From Ochotona curzoniae (taxonomy: Eukaryota; Chordata; Mammalia; Lagomorpha; Ochotonidae), in contig NW_024466607.1 in the NCBI RefSeq assembly GCF_017591425.1, forward strand, positions 9,742,501 to 9,806,500: a DNA stretch of 64,000 nucleotides, written 5' to 3'. The position numbers and the translations under genes are program-made. Position 1 is the stretch's first letter. Every line of letters begins with the position of its first letter. The notes beneath the pieces were generated by a model, which ran no database searches, was not told where the DNA came from, and saw only the letters and a program-made list of their open reading frames with translations. Of the stretch, positions 24,138 to 35,112 are shown piece after piece.

Positions 24138-26297
24138 AAGAAAAAGCACCACCCTTCCAGGGAGAAGTAGGTGCTAAGGAGGTGCAGGGCAAACACCTGA
24201 AATGCTAATAAATCAGCCAGATTTTAGCACATTGTGGGAGGTGGGAGGGGGGGAGGAAGGTCAAATTCAGGAGGTTTCAAAAAGGTCACGGGAAATGGAA
24301 CTAAGAGATTACTTTTATTCTTTATATTAAAAAAGATGAAATCCTCGCAGTGCCTTCTCAGGGTAGCAATTTGCCATGAACTTCTGGAACACCCTCCTAT
24401 GCACACTGGCTGCTTGTCCAGGGAAGACCATGCCCCAGGCTCCAGCCTCTGTCTGTGCTTCCCTCTCTCTCAGTGTCATGGCTGTGTGCAGAACACAGCT
24501 GGCAGGGAAGGGGATGTGGGAGGGGGGGGGTGTAGAGCTAAGCTGGGAACCCCTCTCTCAGAAAGCAGGCAGGTGCACCTGCTACAGGACCCACAAGGTC
24601 TGGTTACGCGTTTCCCTTCCCTCTCCTCCTCCCAGGGAGCAGTGGCCCTGCCGATCATAGCCTTTGCCCCTAAGATGCCCCTGCCAGGCCCATCACCTCC
24701 CTCAAGGCCCAGCCTAGGCAGTGCCCTGTGTGTCAAAGCACTCACCATCCCCGAGGGACAGTTCTGAATGTGAGGGCAGAAGCTTCCAGATATAGAGCCA
24801 AACTTCTCAAATTCCAGCTGGGCGCTTTCTCATTACAGCATTGGAATTATGGTTGACAAAGAGGCATGAAAACCAAATACAAGAATACAGACTTACACAT
24901 CTTTACCCTGTCATGGATGAACCTGGAGGTAGGCAGTCCAGGCTGTATGTGGGAAGTCCTCAAGTTATCAGGGGCCCAGACCTCTTCACATTGTTGGCCT
25001 CTCATCTCTAGGAGAAGCCCATATATGTACAACCCTAAATGGCTGCTTAAGATCCAGCCATCATCTACCCATTCAGGCCAGAAATCATCCCAGGTTTTTA
25101 CCTTCACTACCCCTGCGACTGTTTACCCTATAAACTCTTAAGTAATAACAACCAAAAACACTGGAATGACCTCTGCATACCCAGGGCTGCACAGGCTGTG
25201 TCCCGTAAGAAAGGCACTATACTTGGACATACCTCAAGACAATGCTAGCAGGGACACCGCAAATATCCAAACCCTACATGCACCCAGCTCAGTAATTTTG
25301 TTGTAAACTGCATCTGACATATTGGGGCACAGCGAACCCCAGCATTACGGCCCCCAACTTCCAGGGGGATAGGAGCACAGCAGTCCTAGGACACCTGCAC
25401 AATGTCCCAAGATCTGCTTGTGATATCCCACCAGCAGAGGCAGGTGAGCCCACAGGAACCTGACACTTGGGCCTTGGGCAAGGAGCTTCTCATTACATCA
25501 GGCAGCAAGGGACACTCACCCAGCACGCAGAGCCACAGCCACCAGCTCACAGGTGGGGTATGTCTGTGTCCATCAAATTTCAGCATAGGAATTCCAAGGG
25601 GTGCGAAGGAAAGAAGCAAGGACTCCAGGGAATGTCCCTGGGGAGGAAACCAGTAAGACCAGGCAAGATGAGGACCTGGCAACTGCAGTTTCCAGCTGGG
25701 ACCCTTCCCTTGCCTGGGTGTGCTGGCAGCTCTGCCATATGGTAGGAGTTAAAAATATGGTACAGTAGAGGAAAGGGGTATAAGCCAGCATTCCCGGGGG
25801 GGGGGTGGTTGTAGAGAGCTCCTGGCCCTTGCCAGCACCCACCCAGGCCTGGGGAAGCACCCTTGGCCCCCACAGTTAGTGGCACTAATGGACAGGTCCC
25901 CACACTCAACCAGGGACAAACTGCCATAGTCCACACACACAGAGCCATTAGTGTAGCTTCTATAGGTCTTAGGCAGGCAGGGGTGGAGAGGACAAGCCCT
26001 GCCCACGAGGTGGCCTGCAAACTCTGGAGACAGAATGAAACACCCAAGACTCTCCAGAAATGGCCATGGTGAATGGTCCCCCCCGCAGCCTGGGGGCCTC
26101 TGGATTGGATCCAGGGGCCCACTCCATCTGAGAGAGGCTGAACCCATAGCCAGTACTTTTTCCCCCAAATGCCTGCTGGCTTCCAGCCTCTACTGCCATC
26201 CCTCCCTTTCCAGAAGAGAAAGTATGAGAGCTGTTCTGCCTCTGGAGAAGTTTCATTAAGCTTGAAGCGGTCCCCTATACACTTTCACAAAAACCTG
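24138..26297. other. Gene-free intron sequence
   Basis: Two kilobases without a recognisable exon or clear repeat. Short G runs occur at about 24520-24530 and 25796-25806. Confidence 0.5.
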
Positions 26298-26570
26298 AGG
26301 TAGGTGCTAGAACTGGCAGTTACAATGCCTGTGCCCCCCCATCAGGTCACCTGGCTTCAATCCCCGCTGTGGCTCCTAACTCTCGCTTCTGGGGATGCAG
26401 CAGCTGTCCCTGCCACCCACCTGGGAGGCTTGGGCTGAGTTCCCAGGTCTCAGCCCAGTCCCAGCCATGGCAGCCACACAGGGAGTTGAGCCAGCAGGTA
26501 GGAGCTGTGTGTGCATGTGTGTGTGTGCATGTGTCCCTGCATATCTACACGTCTCAAAGAAAAACACATG
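26298..26570 (+). repeat. Lagomorph C-SINE, diverged
   Basis: It shows tgccacccacctgggaggct, ttgggctgagttcccaggtc and ccagtcccagccatggcagc, then a (TG)-rich segment. The tRNA-like head is degraded. Confidence 0.65.
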
Positions 26571-26584
26571 CTGAACCAGAAAAG

Positions 26585-27068
26585 CACCTCTATAATGCAA
26601 AAAGGAAGTAACGCTAGAGGAAGAAAAAAAAGAGTTAAATAAGAAATAAGCACCAACATCACGGACCTAAATCCCATCACATCAATAGTCACATCAAACA
26701 TGAGTAGATTAGACCCCCTCAACCAAAAAGCAAAGACCAGCAGAAGGTATGTTTTCAAAGCATTGTCCAACCACACACCATCTACAGAAGACGCATTTTC
26801 AATTATTAGACACAAACAGGCTGAGAATAAAAGGATGGACAAAGACTTGTCATGCACCAAAAAGCTAAAAGAAAGAATAACAATGCTAACCTCAAATAAA
26901 ACAGACACGAAGATCAAGGCTGTTACTGGGGACAAATAAGGGCATTTTATAGCAACAAAAAGGTTACTTCATCAGGAGCTAACAACTAGAAACACATACT
27001 TACCAAATAACAGAACCTCCAAGTATGAGAGGCCAAAACTGAAAGAAGTGAGGAATGCTATTCAGACA
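26585..27068 (+). repeat. L1 remnant, ORF2 endonuclease region
   Basis: The plus strand reads an old, broken L1 ORF2 5' region: atcaatagtcacatcaaaca then acaggctgagaataaaagga and gacaaataagggcatttta. Spacing matches mammalian L1, but frames are interrupted. Confidence 0.75.
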
Positions 27069-27074
27069 GAGTAG

Positions 27075-27296
27075 GTGGGGACAGACACTGACCTAGTTAA
27101 CACCTGCAGCCCACACTGGAGTGTCCAGGTTCAGCACTCAATTTCAGATCCCTACTCAGCTTCTGACCACGTGGGAGATCTGACTGTTAACTCCTGGCCT
27201 CCGGCCCAGGTAGGAGCCACCACAAGCATTTGAAGAGCTAGCTAACCAACACCCAAGAGCACCTTCTCTTTTCCTTTCAAATAAATAAACTTCTGT
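27075..27296 (+). repeat. Lagomorph C-SINE
   Basis: A diverged copy with tgaccacgtgggagatctga and the tail ttcctttcaaataaataaac. It interrupts the L1 remnant. Confidence 0.7.
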
Positions 27297-27321
27297 TCGT
27301 TTTTACAGAGTGATAAAAGGA

Positions 27322-27592
27322 TCATGCATTTAGCCTAACCATGAAGGCACCTGCATAGTACTTGGGGATCAGGGATGGTTTCTAAATTGAGTCCTGGTGC
27401 CAGTTTCGCACTAGTGCAGACCCTGGGAGGCAGAGCTGGCTCAAGGTTCTTGACACTGGCGTGGCAGACCCAGAAAGGGTTCCTGGCTCCTGACTGCGGC
27501 CCCAGGGTCACTACAGGTATGTAGGGGAGTGAAGCTGCAGACGGGAATTCTCTATTTGTCTCCACACCTCTCAAATAATGATAATAACAATG
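27322..27592 (+). repeat. Lagomorph C-SINE
   Basis: A second copy in the L1 remnant, with ccctgggaggcagagctggc and ttcctggctcctgactgcgg, and a tail like ctctcaaataatgataataa. Confidence 0.72.
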
Positions 27593-27595
27593 ATG

Positions 27596-27720
27596 ACAAC
27601 AATAGTACAGAATATTAGAGACATCATACCTCACTTTCAGTAACAAATGGAACACCTGGACAGAAGATCAATAAGGAAACAGAAGACATAAACAACACAG
27701 TCCAGCAGCCATAACCAAGG
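27596..27720 (+). repeat. L1 remnant, continuation
   Basis: The phrase agaagatcaataaggaaaca and the following gaagacataaacaacacag continue the L1 ORF2 region after the SINE interruptions. Confidence 0.65.
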
Positions 27721-27721
27721 C

Positions 27722-28018
27722 AGGTATCTGGCACAACTATTAGGACATTGCCTGGGGTGTCTGCTCCCACACTGGAATGCTGGTTCAAGTCCTGACTATG
27801 CTGCTTCTGATCCCGCCTCCTCCCAACACCCTCCCTGGGAACAGCAGATGATCGCTCAAGCACTTGGGTCGCTGCCACCCACATGGGAGGCCTGGATTGA
27901 GTGACAAGGCTCCTGGCTTCAGTCTGGCCCAACCCTGGAGATGGAACAAGCAGGTGGCACATTTCTCTCGCTCTCCCTGTCCCTGCCAACATAAAATGAA
28001 AATAAATTTCTACAAGGT
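27722..28018 (+). repeat. Lagomorph C-SINE
   Basis: The head is ggtatctggcacaactatta. The body has gaatgctggttcaagtcctg and cacccacatgggaggcctgg, and the tail is aaaatgaaaataaatttct. Confidence 0.8.
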
Positions 28019-30235
28019 GAAAGCAACTGGAGCCAACTAACCTGCAGAAGGCATGTCAGAGGGCATGGTCTCCTCAGGTGCACACGGCATGGCCCCCGGG
28101 ATGGGCCGTAGCTTAGACCTCAGGATGAATCTCCCTAAACTGTGAAGGGCTCAAGTCGTGCTGCTTACATTCTCCGAACACACTGGATGGATTTAGAAGG
28201 ATCCCCTAAAACCATGCCGGCTCTGATGGGAGGGGCTGAGCTGATCCTTGCTTGGACTGTGACCCTCCACCCGCACCTCTGTTCTTCGGTTCCCCACCTG
28301 TGGGTTTGCCCCACTCACAGCAGCCACTCTAGCCCCGCCTGCGCAAGGACACACTCACTAAGGCCGTGATTCAGAACCACCCCATGTCTCCACACCCGCC
28401 CAACAGCCAGGGAAAGTGGGTGATACAAAATCCCAGGCACAACAGGGACACTGCTGAGTTCCACAGCCCACAGTAGGAGGGCCAGCAGGCCAGTCCCTGG
28501 GCGAGACTCCAATGGGTCAGTCCAAGTCACCCTGGACATCCTGATAGGAGGAGGATGTTCACCCACCCTAACCCATCTCACCCCCAGTAAAGTCAGAGCT
28601 GGGCAAAGCCTTCTGGACAGTGATGTGAATGGGGGGAGGGTACGCAAGGGGGCAGCAGAAAAGGGACAGAACATTCTAGAAGCCCCTGCCTGTTTGGGGC
28701 ACATCCACCTCACTGACACTTCCATGAATATAAACCATGTGAAGACAATGGTTAACGGACAGAAGTGCCACAGGCTAGGTTCAAGGCTAACTGCTCCAAA
28801 CCAAGGAGAGATCCCGATGGCCGCCTGTGGTCACCTGCCATTTCCCAACACCAAGTGTCACCTTGGTCAGGGAAAGAGGAAAGGGATCAGTACTCACACG
28901 GTGCACTCTGCACTCTCCCCTGGCCGCCAGGAGAAAATAGGCATGCTGCCTGGGCTGCTCTGGCAGGCATGGGTGGGCAGGTCTGGCTGGCCCGCATGCA
29001 GCTGGGCGCACAGGCCAGGGGCATGGCCAGGCCCCACCCATTCTCTGTCCCATGAACAGTGCTAGTGACACAGACAGGCAGGGCGGCTCACACCTGCCCT
29101 GTCTCCCATCTGGTTGACCTGGAGAGGTGTTCACAGAAGGGAAAGATACATACAGTTGGCACCCACGGAGGCCAGCTCCCTGCCACATGGCTGCAGCCAC
29201 GCTCCAGGACAGAGATGCAGGAGTGGGCAGGCAGGATGACTGTCCTGTGCTTCTGCAAGCTTCTCTGTACACTTGAAAATCTTTGTAAGAAATCTTCAAA
29301 AGTGTTCTCAAGGACCTCACTCTGCCCTCCCCTAGAGCCACCGTTTCCTGGAGCCCATAAAGGCCAGGTCCAAGTCCAACAGCCATCCCTCCCCTTCCTT
29401 CCCCTGACGCAAAGGCAGCTCCCTCACCTCTCACGGGGAAGAACTCTTGGAGAGTCTCAGCAGCCAGAAGCGGCTGGGGCAGGACAGGGACCCTGCAGAC
29501 CCATCCGTAAGGGCAGGGCTCACTGGCCCAGACAGGCTTGGGACAAGGCCAGGGTCCTAGGACCGGAAGGGGACACCCCCCTGACAAGTCAAGGCTGTAG
29601 CCCCTTGACAACAGCAAGCACTGAACCTTGGCAGGGACCCCTCGGGGCCCCAGGCTCATGGACAGGATGTGATTCAAAGTGCCCAGGTCCCACAGAGGGG
29701 GCAGTTTGCCCTACAACCTGCCTGGGGCTATATGGGGTTGAGGCAGTCCCCCTCCCACTCCCTGGCCTTGAAGGTCCTCCAGGCCTCATCAAGGGCCCCT
29801 GCTTCCCGTCAACTAGGTCACTGCATTTCCCCAGATCCCACTTCTTGCCCATCCACCGTCTGGCTCTCGTCTGGGTTTTGCTTCCTCACAGGTTTGGTGA
29901 CAATGACATGAATGACGCCCTGACAACACACTCAGAACAGCGTACCTCCTAAGTCAGCCAAAGCCTTGCCCCTTCTTACCAGAAGTGCGCGCACACACAT
30001 ACCAAGACCCAATCAACTGTCAAAACAACGTCACAGACCAACAGCTGACAGCCACCAGCTGACTCAGAAGGGAAAGGCTGGAACATTCCCAAACACCTGA
30101 CACCAGGGCCCCTTCCCCCTCAACCCCAGACAGCAAGTACCCTGACCCAACCATGGCACAGCCGGGAGCTCCTCAAGGCAGGCAGTGGAGGCGGGAACTT
30201 GCGAGGTAGACAGGGGAGCTCTCAGCTTTTCTTTC
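28019..30235. other. Gene-free intron sequence with open frames on both strands
   Basis: Frames of 296 codons (minus, 28787-29677) and 297 codons (plus, 29059-29952) overlap. Neither shows a domain, signal or conserved motif, so I treat both as chance in GC-rich DNA. Confidence 0.55.
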
Positions 30236-30375
30236 TCTCACTCTCTCTCACTGTCTCAGCAGCGCTCACTGTGGTTCGCGACTGGAGCCGGAGACAGCAG
30301 CAGCCGTGACTTCTTTTCTGGGTTGTAAAATCATCATTTGCTCAGCTCGTCAGACGGCCGGGGGGGGGGGGGGAG
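30236..30375. promoter_or_regulatory. CpG-containing island ending in a G14 run
   Basis: The sequence cactgtggttcgcgactgga and gtaaaatcatcatttgctca looks unique and non-repetitive. It ends in 14 G at 30360-30373. Confidence 0.22.
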
Positions 30376-30839
30376 GACCATGGAGAACACTCCCCCCGCC
30401 CCCCAGTGCTTCCACAGGCACCACCATCTGCTGGGGAAATAAGAGCAGCTCTCCCTGCTGCCTTGGAATTGAATACATTTTGTCCAACCGAGAGCAACCT
30501 CCTAGGGACAGAGGGACACATCACAGGCTACAAGGCCTTCTCTGTGCAGGGAGTACAAGGACACTGAGTGCTTCAACTAAAGCATGACCACAGTGTGCCC
30601 TGCCACATTGCAGAAAGCCCTCTGACCTCGCCACGCCCTCCCCTCCCTGGCAACTCTCCATTAAGAGGATAAGAAGATCGGAGTGGAAGCCTCCTTGACT
30701 CCCGGACCAGCTTGGGTGCACTCCCGCAGCTCAGAAAAGACGGTCTGAGCACAGGACCCTGCCACCACCCTCCTCACTGCCGACCAGAACAAGCCAGTGT
30801 CATCCGGCCACTCCCCTGCAATATCATCCTCCCAACCCC
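30376..30839. other. Gene-free intron sequence
   Basis: No exon or repeat was recognised. Confidence 0.5.
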
Positions 30840-31060
30840 TGCAGCGAGGCACCATCATCACGGTTAATGTCACCACAAACCCGGGGCGAGCACTTGCTCT
30901 GTGTTAACCGAGACTGAATGCCACTAAAAACCTCCCCCGGAGTGAGTCACCCACTCAGAGCTTCAGTGAGGGTCCTCTCCAAGTGACGCACAGCGCTCGA
31001 GGGCTGGAGGGGACAGGGAAGCGAGGCAGGCTGCCGCATGACCCCTCTGCAGAGAAGACG
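30840..31060. promoter_or_regulatory. Candidate regulatory island
   Basis: The unique sequence has catcacggttaatgtcacca, an AP-1-type gagtgagtcaccc and scattered CpGs (gacgcacagcgctcgagg). Confidence 0.22.
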
Positions 31061-31174
31061 CCAGATCAAAGGCAGGAGAGCATCCTACAGGCTTGTCCCA
31101 ATGTGCCTCGGGAATGCGGCTCAGGTGGCACACCTGGACATGGTCTCTCCTAGGGCAGCCTGAGGGAAAAGAGT

Positions 31175-31300
31175 AGAGAGAATCCCTACTCCACCACCAC
31201 TAGACGGCCTGGGCAAGGCACATGAAGAGCCTCAGTGTTTCTATCTGTACAATGGAAACAGTCATAGTACTAGCCTTACAGGAATGAAGAGAAAAAGAGA
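31175..31300 (+). repeat. MIR SINE fragment
   Basis: A diverged MIR 3' half: cctgggcaaggcacatgaag, then cctcagtgtttctatctgta and acaatggaaacagtcatagt. Confidence 0.6.
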
Positions 31301-33899
31301 TAGATGACAAATGGCAAGTCTTGGAGTGAGCAGTGCCAGCATACAGAAAACACTTGGGAGAGTGGCAACGGGCACCACCCAGGCCTTCCCAGACGCACTT
31401 CTCTATGCCTGCTAATAGCAGCTGCATCTTCTATTGCTCACCCTGACTTTCTAAAGGAAACACAGCGATTTCATTTGGTAACCGTTCCAAGGACCTGAGT
31501 GACACATTTGAATGACAGGAGGCAAGATCTAGGGGTAGACCATGGGGATGTGCAGGCAACACTGAAGACAAATCCTGACGTTGGGGGACAGAGGTACAGT
31601 TTGTAATCCAAAGACAGCTGGGTACCACCTTTCTCTCCCATAGTCACCCTGCTCACCCCAATTCAGAGTGATGACTTCCAGCAGCGGTCCAGGCAACTCT
31701 CAGGGAGAAAGTTTCAGGGTCACAGAGACTCAGAGCTGCCAGCCTACCCAGTCACCCCAGCACCAACTGCCAGGGCCAGCCTATCCAACAGGTCCATCTG
31801 TCTGTCACCCAGTTGGCCACTGCACTTCTGTCTACACAGAAGGCTGGGGGCCCTCACCTCTAGCTGGCAGAGCTGGAGGCTGCCAAGGCTGCCCACTGTT
31901 GACAGGAAGTGGGAAGACACGGAGCCCAGGACCCCGGAAGGTAATGAGGTATCAAGCTACAGGCCTGAGAAGCTCCACTCCATTAGGGGGATCCTACCAG
32001 ACACCAGCCTCTCCTCTGACAATCCTTCCCCTACTCGACCCCAGCCCCACCCATTTCAGGCTCCAAAAGTCTCACCTCCTCTCTGAGCTCAGCCTACCCA
32101 AAAGAAACTAGAAGCCAATGGGATACTTAGACATGCAGTAGCCACCTACTGTGCACTATCCCCCTCCCTGCCCATTAATGGGAAGAATATGTGATATCAG
32201 GAAAGATGACCTGTTTTGTCCCATGGTCACAGGCCAGGGCTCAGGTCACTCCACCTGACCTTCTCTGAGTGTGGTCCCTTTTCTCAGTGTGGCCGCTATC
32301 CTCTTCTCCCTCTTTCCATTCTCCTTTTCATATCTCCAAGCACATCCCTGATGCTTCTGCATACAGCAGGTACTTCATAAAAGCTCTCCAGCTCATCACC
32401 TTGCTCCCAATGAGCCATGTCCAACCCATGTTTTGCAAAGCCTCCCCCCCACCTGGGGCCCCAGAATGCCAAGCACATCAGCAAGCAGGTGGGCCATCCA
32501 TGGGCATGTCTCATGAGAGTTGGGGAGGCAGAATTCTCCCTCCCCAAAGGTGGGGATGTGAACCCAGGACAGAACAGGCCTGGCACACTCCTCCTTCTGT
32601 GAAGTCCCAGCCAGCAGGTCGACGGCACCCAGTGGCCCAAGAACTTGTTCCTGGCGCCGAACCCCCTACCTCCTCTAGACCTGCTCCCAAGTCGGCAGTT
32701 CAGCACAATTGCTAAGCCCCCAGCTCTGACTTTCAAGTTTGGAAGATGCCCTCCACTCAGACCATGAAGGCAGGACAGTACAGATCCCAGCTTCCCAGAA
32801 AGCTGATGCTGCCCTAGGCACCAGCCCTGCCTGGACCAGCCAGCCAGACCCTCAGCTGGGGGCTTCCAGAATCAAAATCCACCTGCCACCACTGGCAGCC
32901 CCACTGGCCACATCTCAGAAGCCTCCTGTCCCACACTCCATTTGGTCGCCAGGGGTGACTTTGAAGGGGGAAAAAAAGAATCGGTCCCCCAGGATGGTAC
33001 TGTGAAACATCTGCCTACCAACGTGTGTCACTGTTTCACATGAAGCCAGCCACAGTGTGTCCCTGCCCTAGAACTGCCTCCTTATGCTGCCAAGGACTCC
33101 AGCAGCCCTGGGTCTGCCTGGAGTGGGGGAAAGGGTCCAGCCCCTGTGGGACTAACAACACGGTGACCCAGAGCCTCCTCCACCCGGCAGGACCAGACGG
33201 AAGGATGAGAGAGGTCAGAGAGACAAGAGCCAGTGGCTTGGCACAGAGGGGCAGCTGGCCGGTTCCTGGTGTCTCTGACGCCAAGTGGGAGCCAACGCCT
33301 CCTCCTTCCAAGGACAGGCAGGAGGCAGGAACCTGAACCTGGGCCTGCCACACCTGTTACCCCATCCACACAACTCGCCTCCTGCAAAGCCCCCAACCAG
33401 CAGGCACTGTCCACAGTGGTGCTCCAAGCAGAGCGACAGCCTGGTGCTGGTGCCCAAGGGAAGGCAAAAACATACAGTGATGACTGGCCTCGTGGGCTTT
33501 AGGACCCCAAGCCCATCTCAGATCCAGGGCTAACTCCTCCCATTTCAGGTGGCCCCTCCCGAGCCCTAAACACCCCCATCCCTGCGCCCACCCACCGCAA
33601 CACCACCTCACAGGCTCTTTCTAGTCCACTCCAGGTCCAACCATTGGTGCCCTGGTGGACAGAAGAGAGAGGGGAGGATGGGAAGAGGAGCAGGAGGCAG
33701 GGAGTACAGAGGTGGCTGAGTCCTTCCCCAGAGTTCTCCGGGTCCCCTCTAGCCCAGTGAACCAAGCCGCTAGGGTCGCACCCGGGTTTTGGCACTAGCA
33801 CCCGCCTGAGGGAAGTGAAGTGGACTCCAGCCCCCTGAGCAGGCAGGTCCTCCGCCTAATCCGTGCTCCGAAATAGCCCCAGGTAATCCCAGGACAAGG
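31301..33899. other. Gene-free intron sequence next to the CpG island
   Basis: The stretch is GC-rich and unique-looking. Several open frames (for example 31668-32111) lack any recognisable motif. No repeat was recognised apart from a weak MIR-like phrase near 32350. Confidence 0.5.
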
Positions 33900-35112
33900 C
33901 GGGCCGGGTATTAACCCTGAGCCGAGCCTCGAAGGAAGAGACCAAGGGGTCCTGAGGGAGGAGCGCCAGAGAGCCGGACACAGTGCAGGGGCAGCTCCGG
34001 GCGCAGGTGGCGGAGGGAAGGACGACCTGAAAAGTGACCCAGGTCCGCTGGAGGGCGGGATCTGCGCCAGCCCCGCCCCCTCCCCACAGGGTCTCCGGGC
34101 CTTCAGCTCCCCGGGTCAAGAGTTCTAGTCCGGCTGCCGGGCTCTAGCTCCGCTTCCTGCATCAGAGGCTCCAGGGTTCGTCAGAGCCAGAGTCCCCAAC
34201 GTCTGTGGAGAGCCGGGTCGGTGGGAGCGCTGGGCAGCGCGCGTCCTGAAGCCGCTTTCTGGGGGAGCAGGGTCTCCAGGTCGGGGTCGCAACCATGCCA
34301 GGGGGTCCCCCGGTGCGCCCAGGAGACCTGTACGCGCCCGCCTTCCCGTGTCGCCCTGAGGGAAGCGGGTCCTCCCCCCCAAGAAGTTCGCGCGTCCCCG
34401 CCACGCCCGTCAGCCGGGCCCCGCTTACTTGTCGTGGCGGCCGCTGAGCTCGGGAATGGCGCCGAGCGGCTGCGAGCAGGGGCCGGAGCCGGGGTCGGAG
34501 CGGCGGGCGCACGCGGCCAGGTGCCGGCGGTGCCGCTCCAGCAGGCCGGCGTTCTCGCGGCTCAGCCGCGCCACTTGGCGCTCCAGCTCCTCGATGCGCC
34601 GCCGCCGGCGCGCCAGCAGCTCCTGCTGCGCCGCGACGATCCTGGTCAGCTCCTGCAGGTACTCGGCCGCCTTGCCGGGGGGCTCAGCGGCGCTAGCCAT
34701 GGCCCCTGCCCAGTGACCGGCCGCGCCTCAGGCGGCGAGCGGGCGGCGCGGCAGTGGCAGCGCCGCGGCCATGGCTGCGCGGTGCGGGGCTCAACCCGGG
34801 GGGCGCGGCGGCGCGGGGCTGACGCGGCCCCGCCTCGGCTCCCGCCTCCGCCGGGCGCCCGCCCCGGGTGCTTCCGCGCCTCCTGCTCCCGGCGCTGCCA
34901 CTGCCGCTCTGCCGCGCGCTGCCCTACGAGCACGCCGGAGGTCGGCACCAGTGCGCGGAGCTGCGGCCGCTACGGGCAGACGAGGAGTTTGCAAAGTGTT
35001 GGCTGCGAGGCGCGGGGGAGTGGGAGGCTGAGCGGCCGGCGCAGGAGAAGGCGAGAGGGAAGGGCGCCGCCTGCCGGGCCCAGACTCTCCGCCCTGCGCC
35101 GTGCACCCGCTC
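33900..35112 (-). promoter_or_regulatory. IQSEC1: CpG island and likely TATA-less promoter of IQSEC1
   Basis: CpG dinucleotides are dense from about 33.9 to 35.1 kb, densest at 34.4-35.05 kb, in contrast to the CpG-poor flanks. The island spans the IQSEC1 first exon, its GC-rich 5' leader above 34701 and the start of intron 1. No TATA box is visible, as expected for a CpG-island promoter. The exact transcription start cannot be read from sequence. Confidence 0.8.
34429..34700 (-). CDS. IQSEC1: IQSEC1 upstream first coding exon (BRAG-family N-terminal coiled coil)
   Basis: IQSEC/BRAG proteins are Sec7-domain guanine exchange factors for Arf GTPases, acting at membranes and postsynaptic sites; their N-terminal coiled coil mediates self-association. 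The exon starts at an ATG in good context (G at -3, G at +4) and codes 90 residues plus two bases before a consensus donor (gtaagc). Residues about 10-60 hold AAEYLQELTRIVAAQQELL, RRRRRIEELERQ and LSRENAGLLERHRRHL. They align with the first-exon coiled coils I recall of IQSEC2 ([20 protein letters not shown]) and IQSEC3 ([20 protein letters not shown]). NUP210 on the same strand upstream is the human neighbour of IQSEC1, which decides the paralogue. The rest of the gene (IQ motif, Sec7, PH) lies beyond position 1. This is an alternative start: the commonly described human IQSEC1 isoforms begin with other N termini. Confidence 0.87.

Larger units (their letters stand above)
1..34428 (-). other. 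IQSEC1: Intron 1 of the upstream-promoter IQSEC1 transcript
   Basis: After the donor at 34428 no minus-strand exon with IQSEC features (IQ motif, Sec7 or PH domain) appears down to position 1. The stretch is therefore inferred to be one long intron. It carries SINEs, MIRs, an L1 remnant and candidate regulatory islands, listed separately. Confidence 0.7.

Noticed and set aside
26450..26935. Minus-strand frame of 161 codons that looks like a multi-pass membrane protein
   Set aside because: It is the antisense of an A-rich L1 fragment joined to a SINE. Hydrophobic runs are expected from T-rich codons.
28787..29952. Overlapping open frames of 296 and 297 codons on opposite strands
   Set aside because: Both are rich in Pro, Gly, Ser and Arg and lack any recognisable motif. 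Simultaneous openness on both strands points to base composition.
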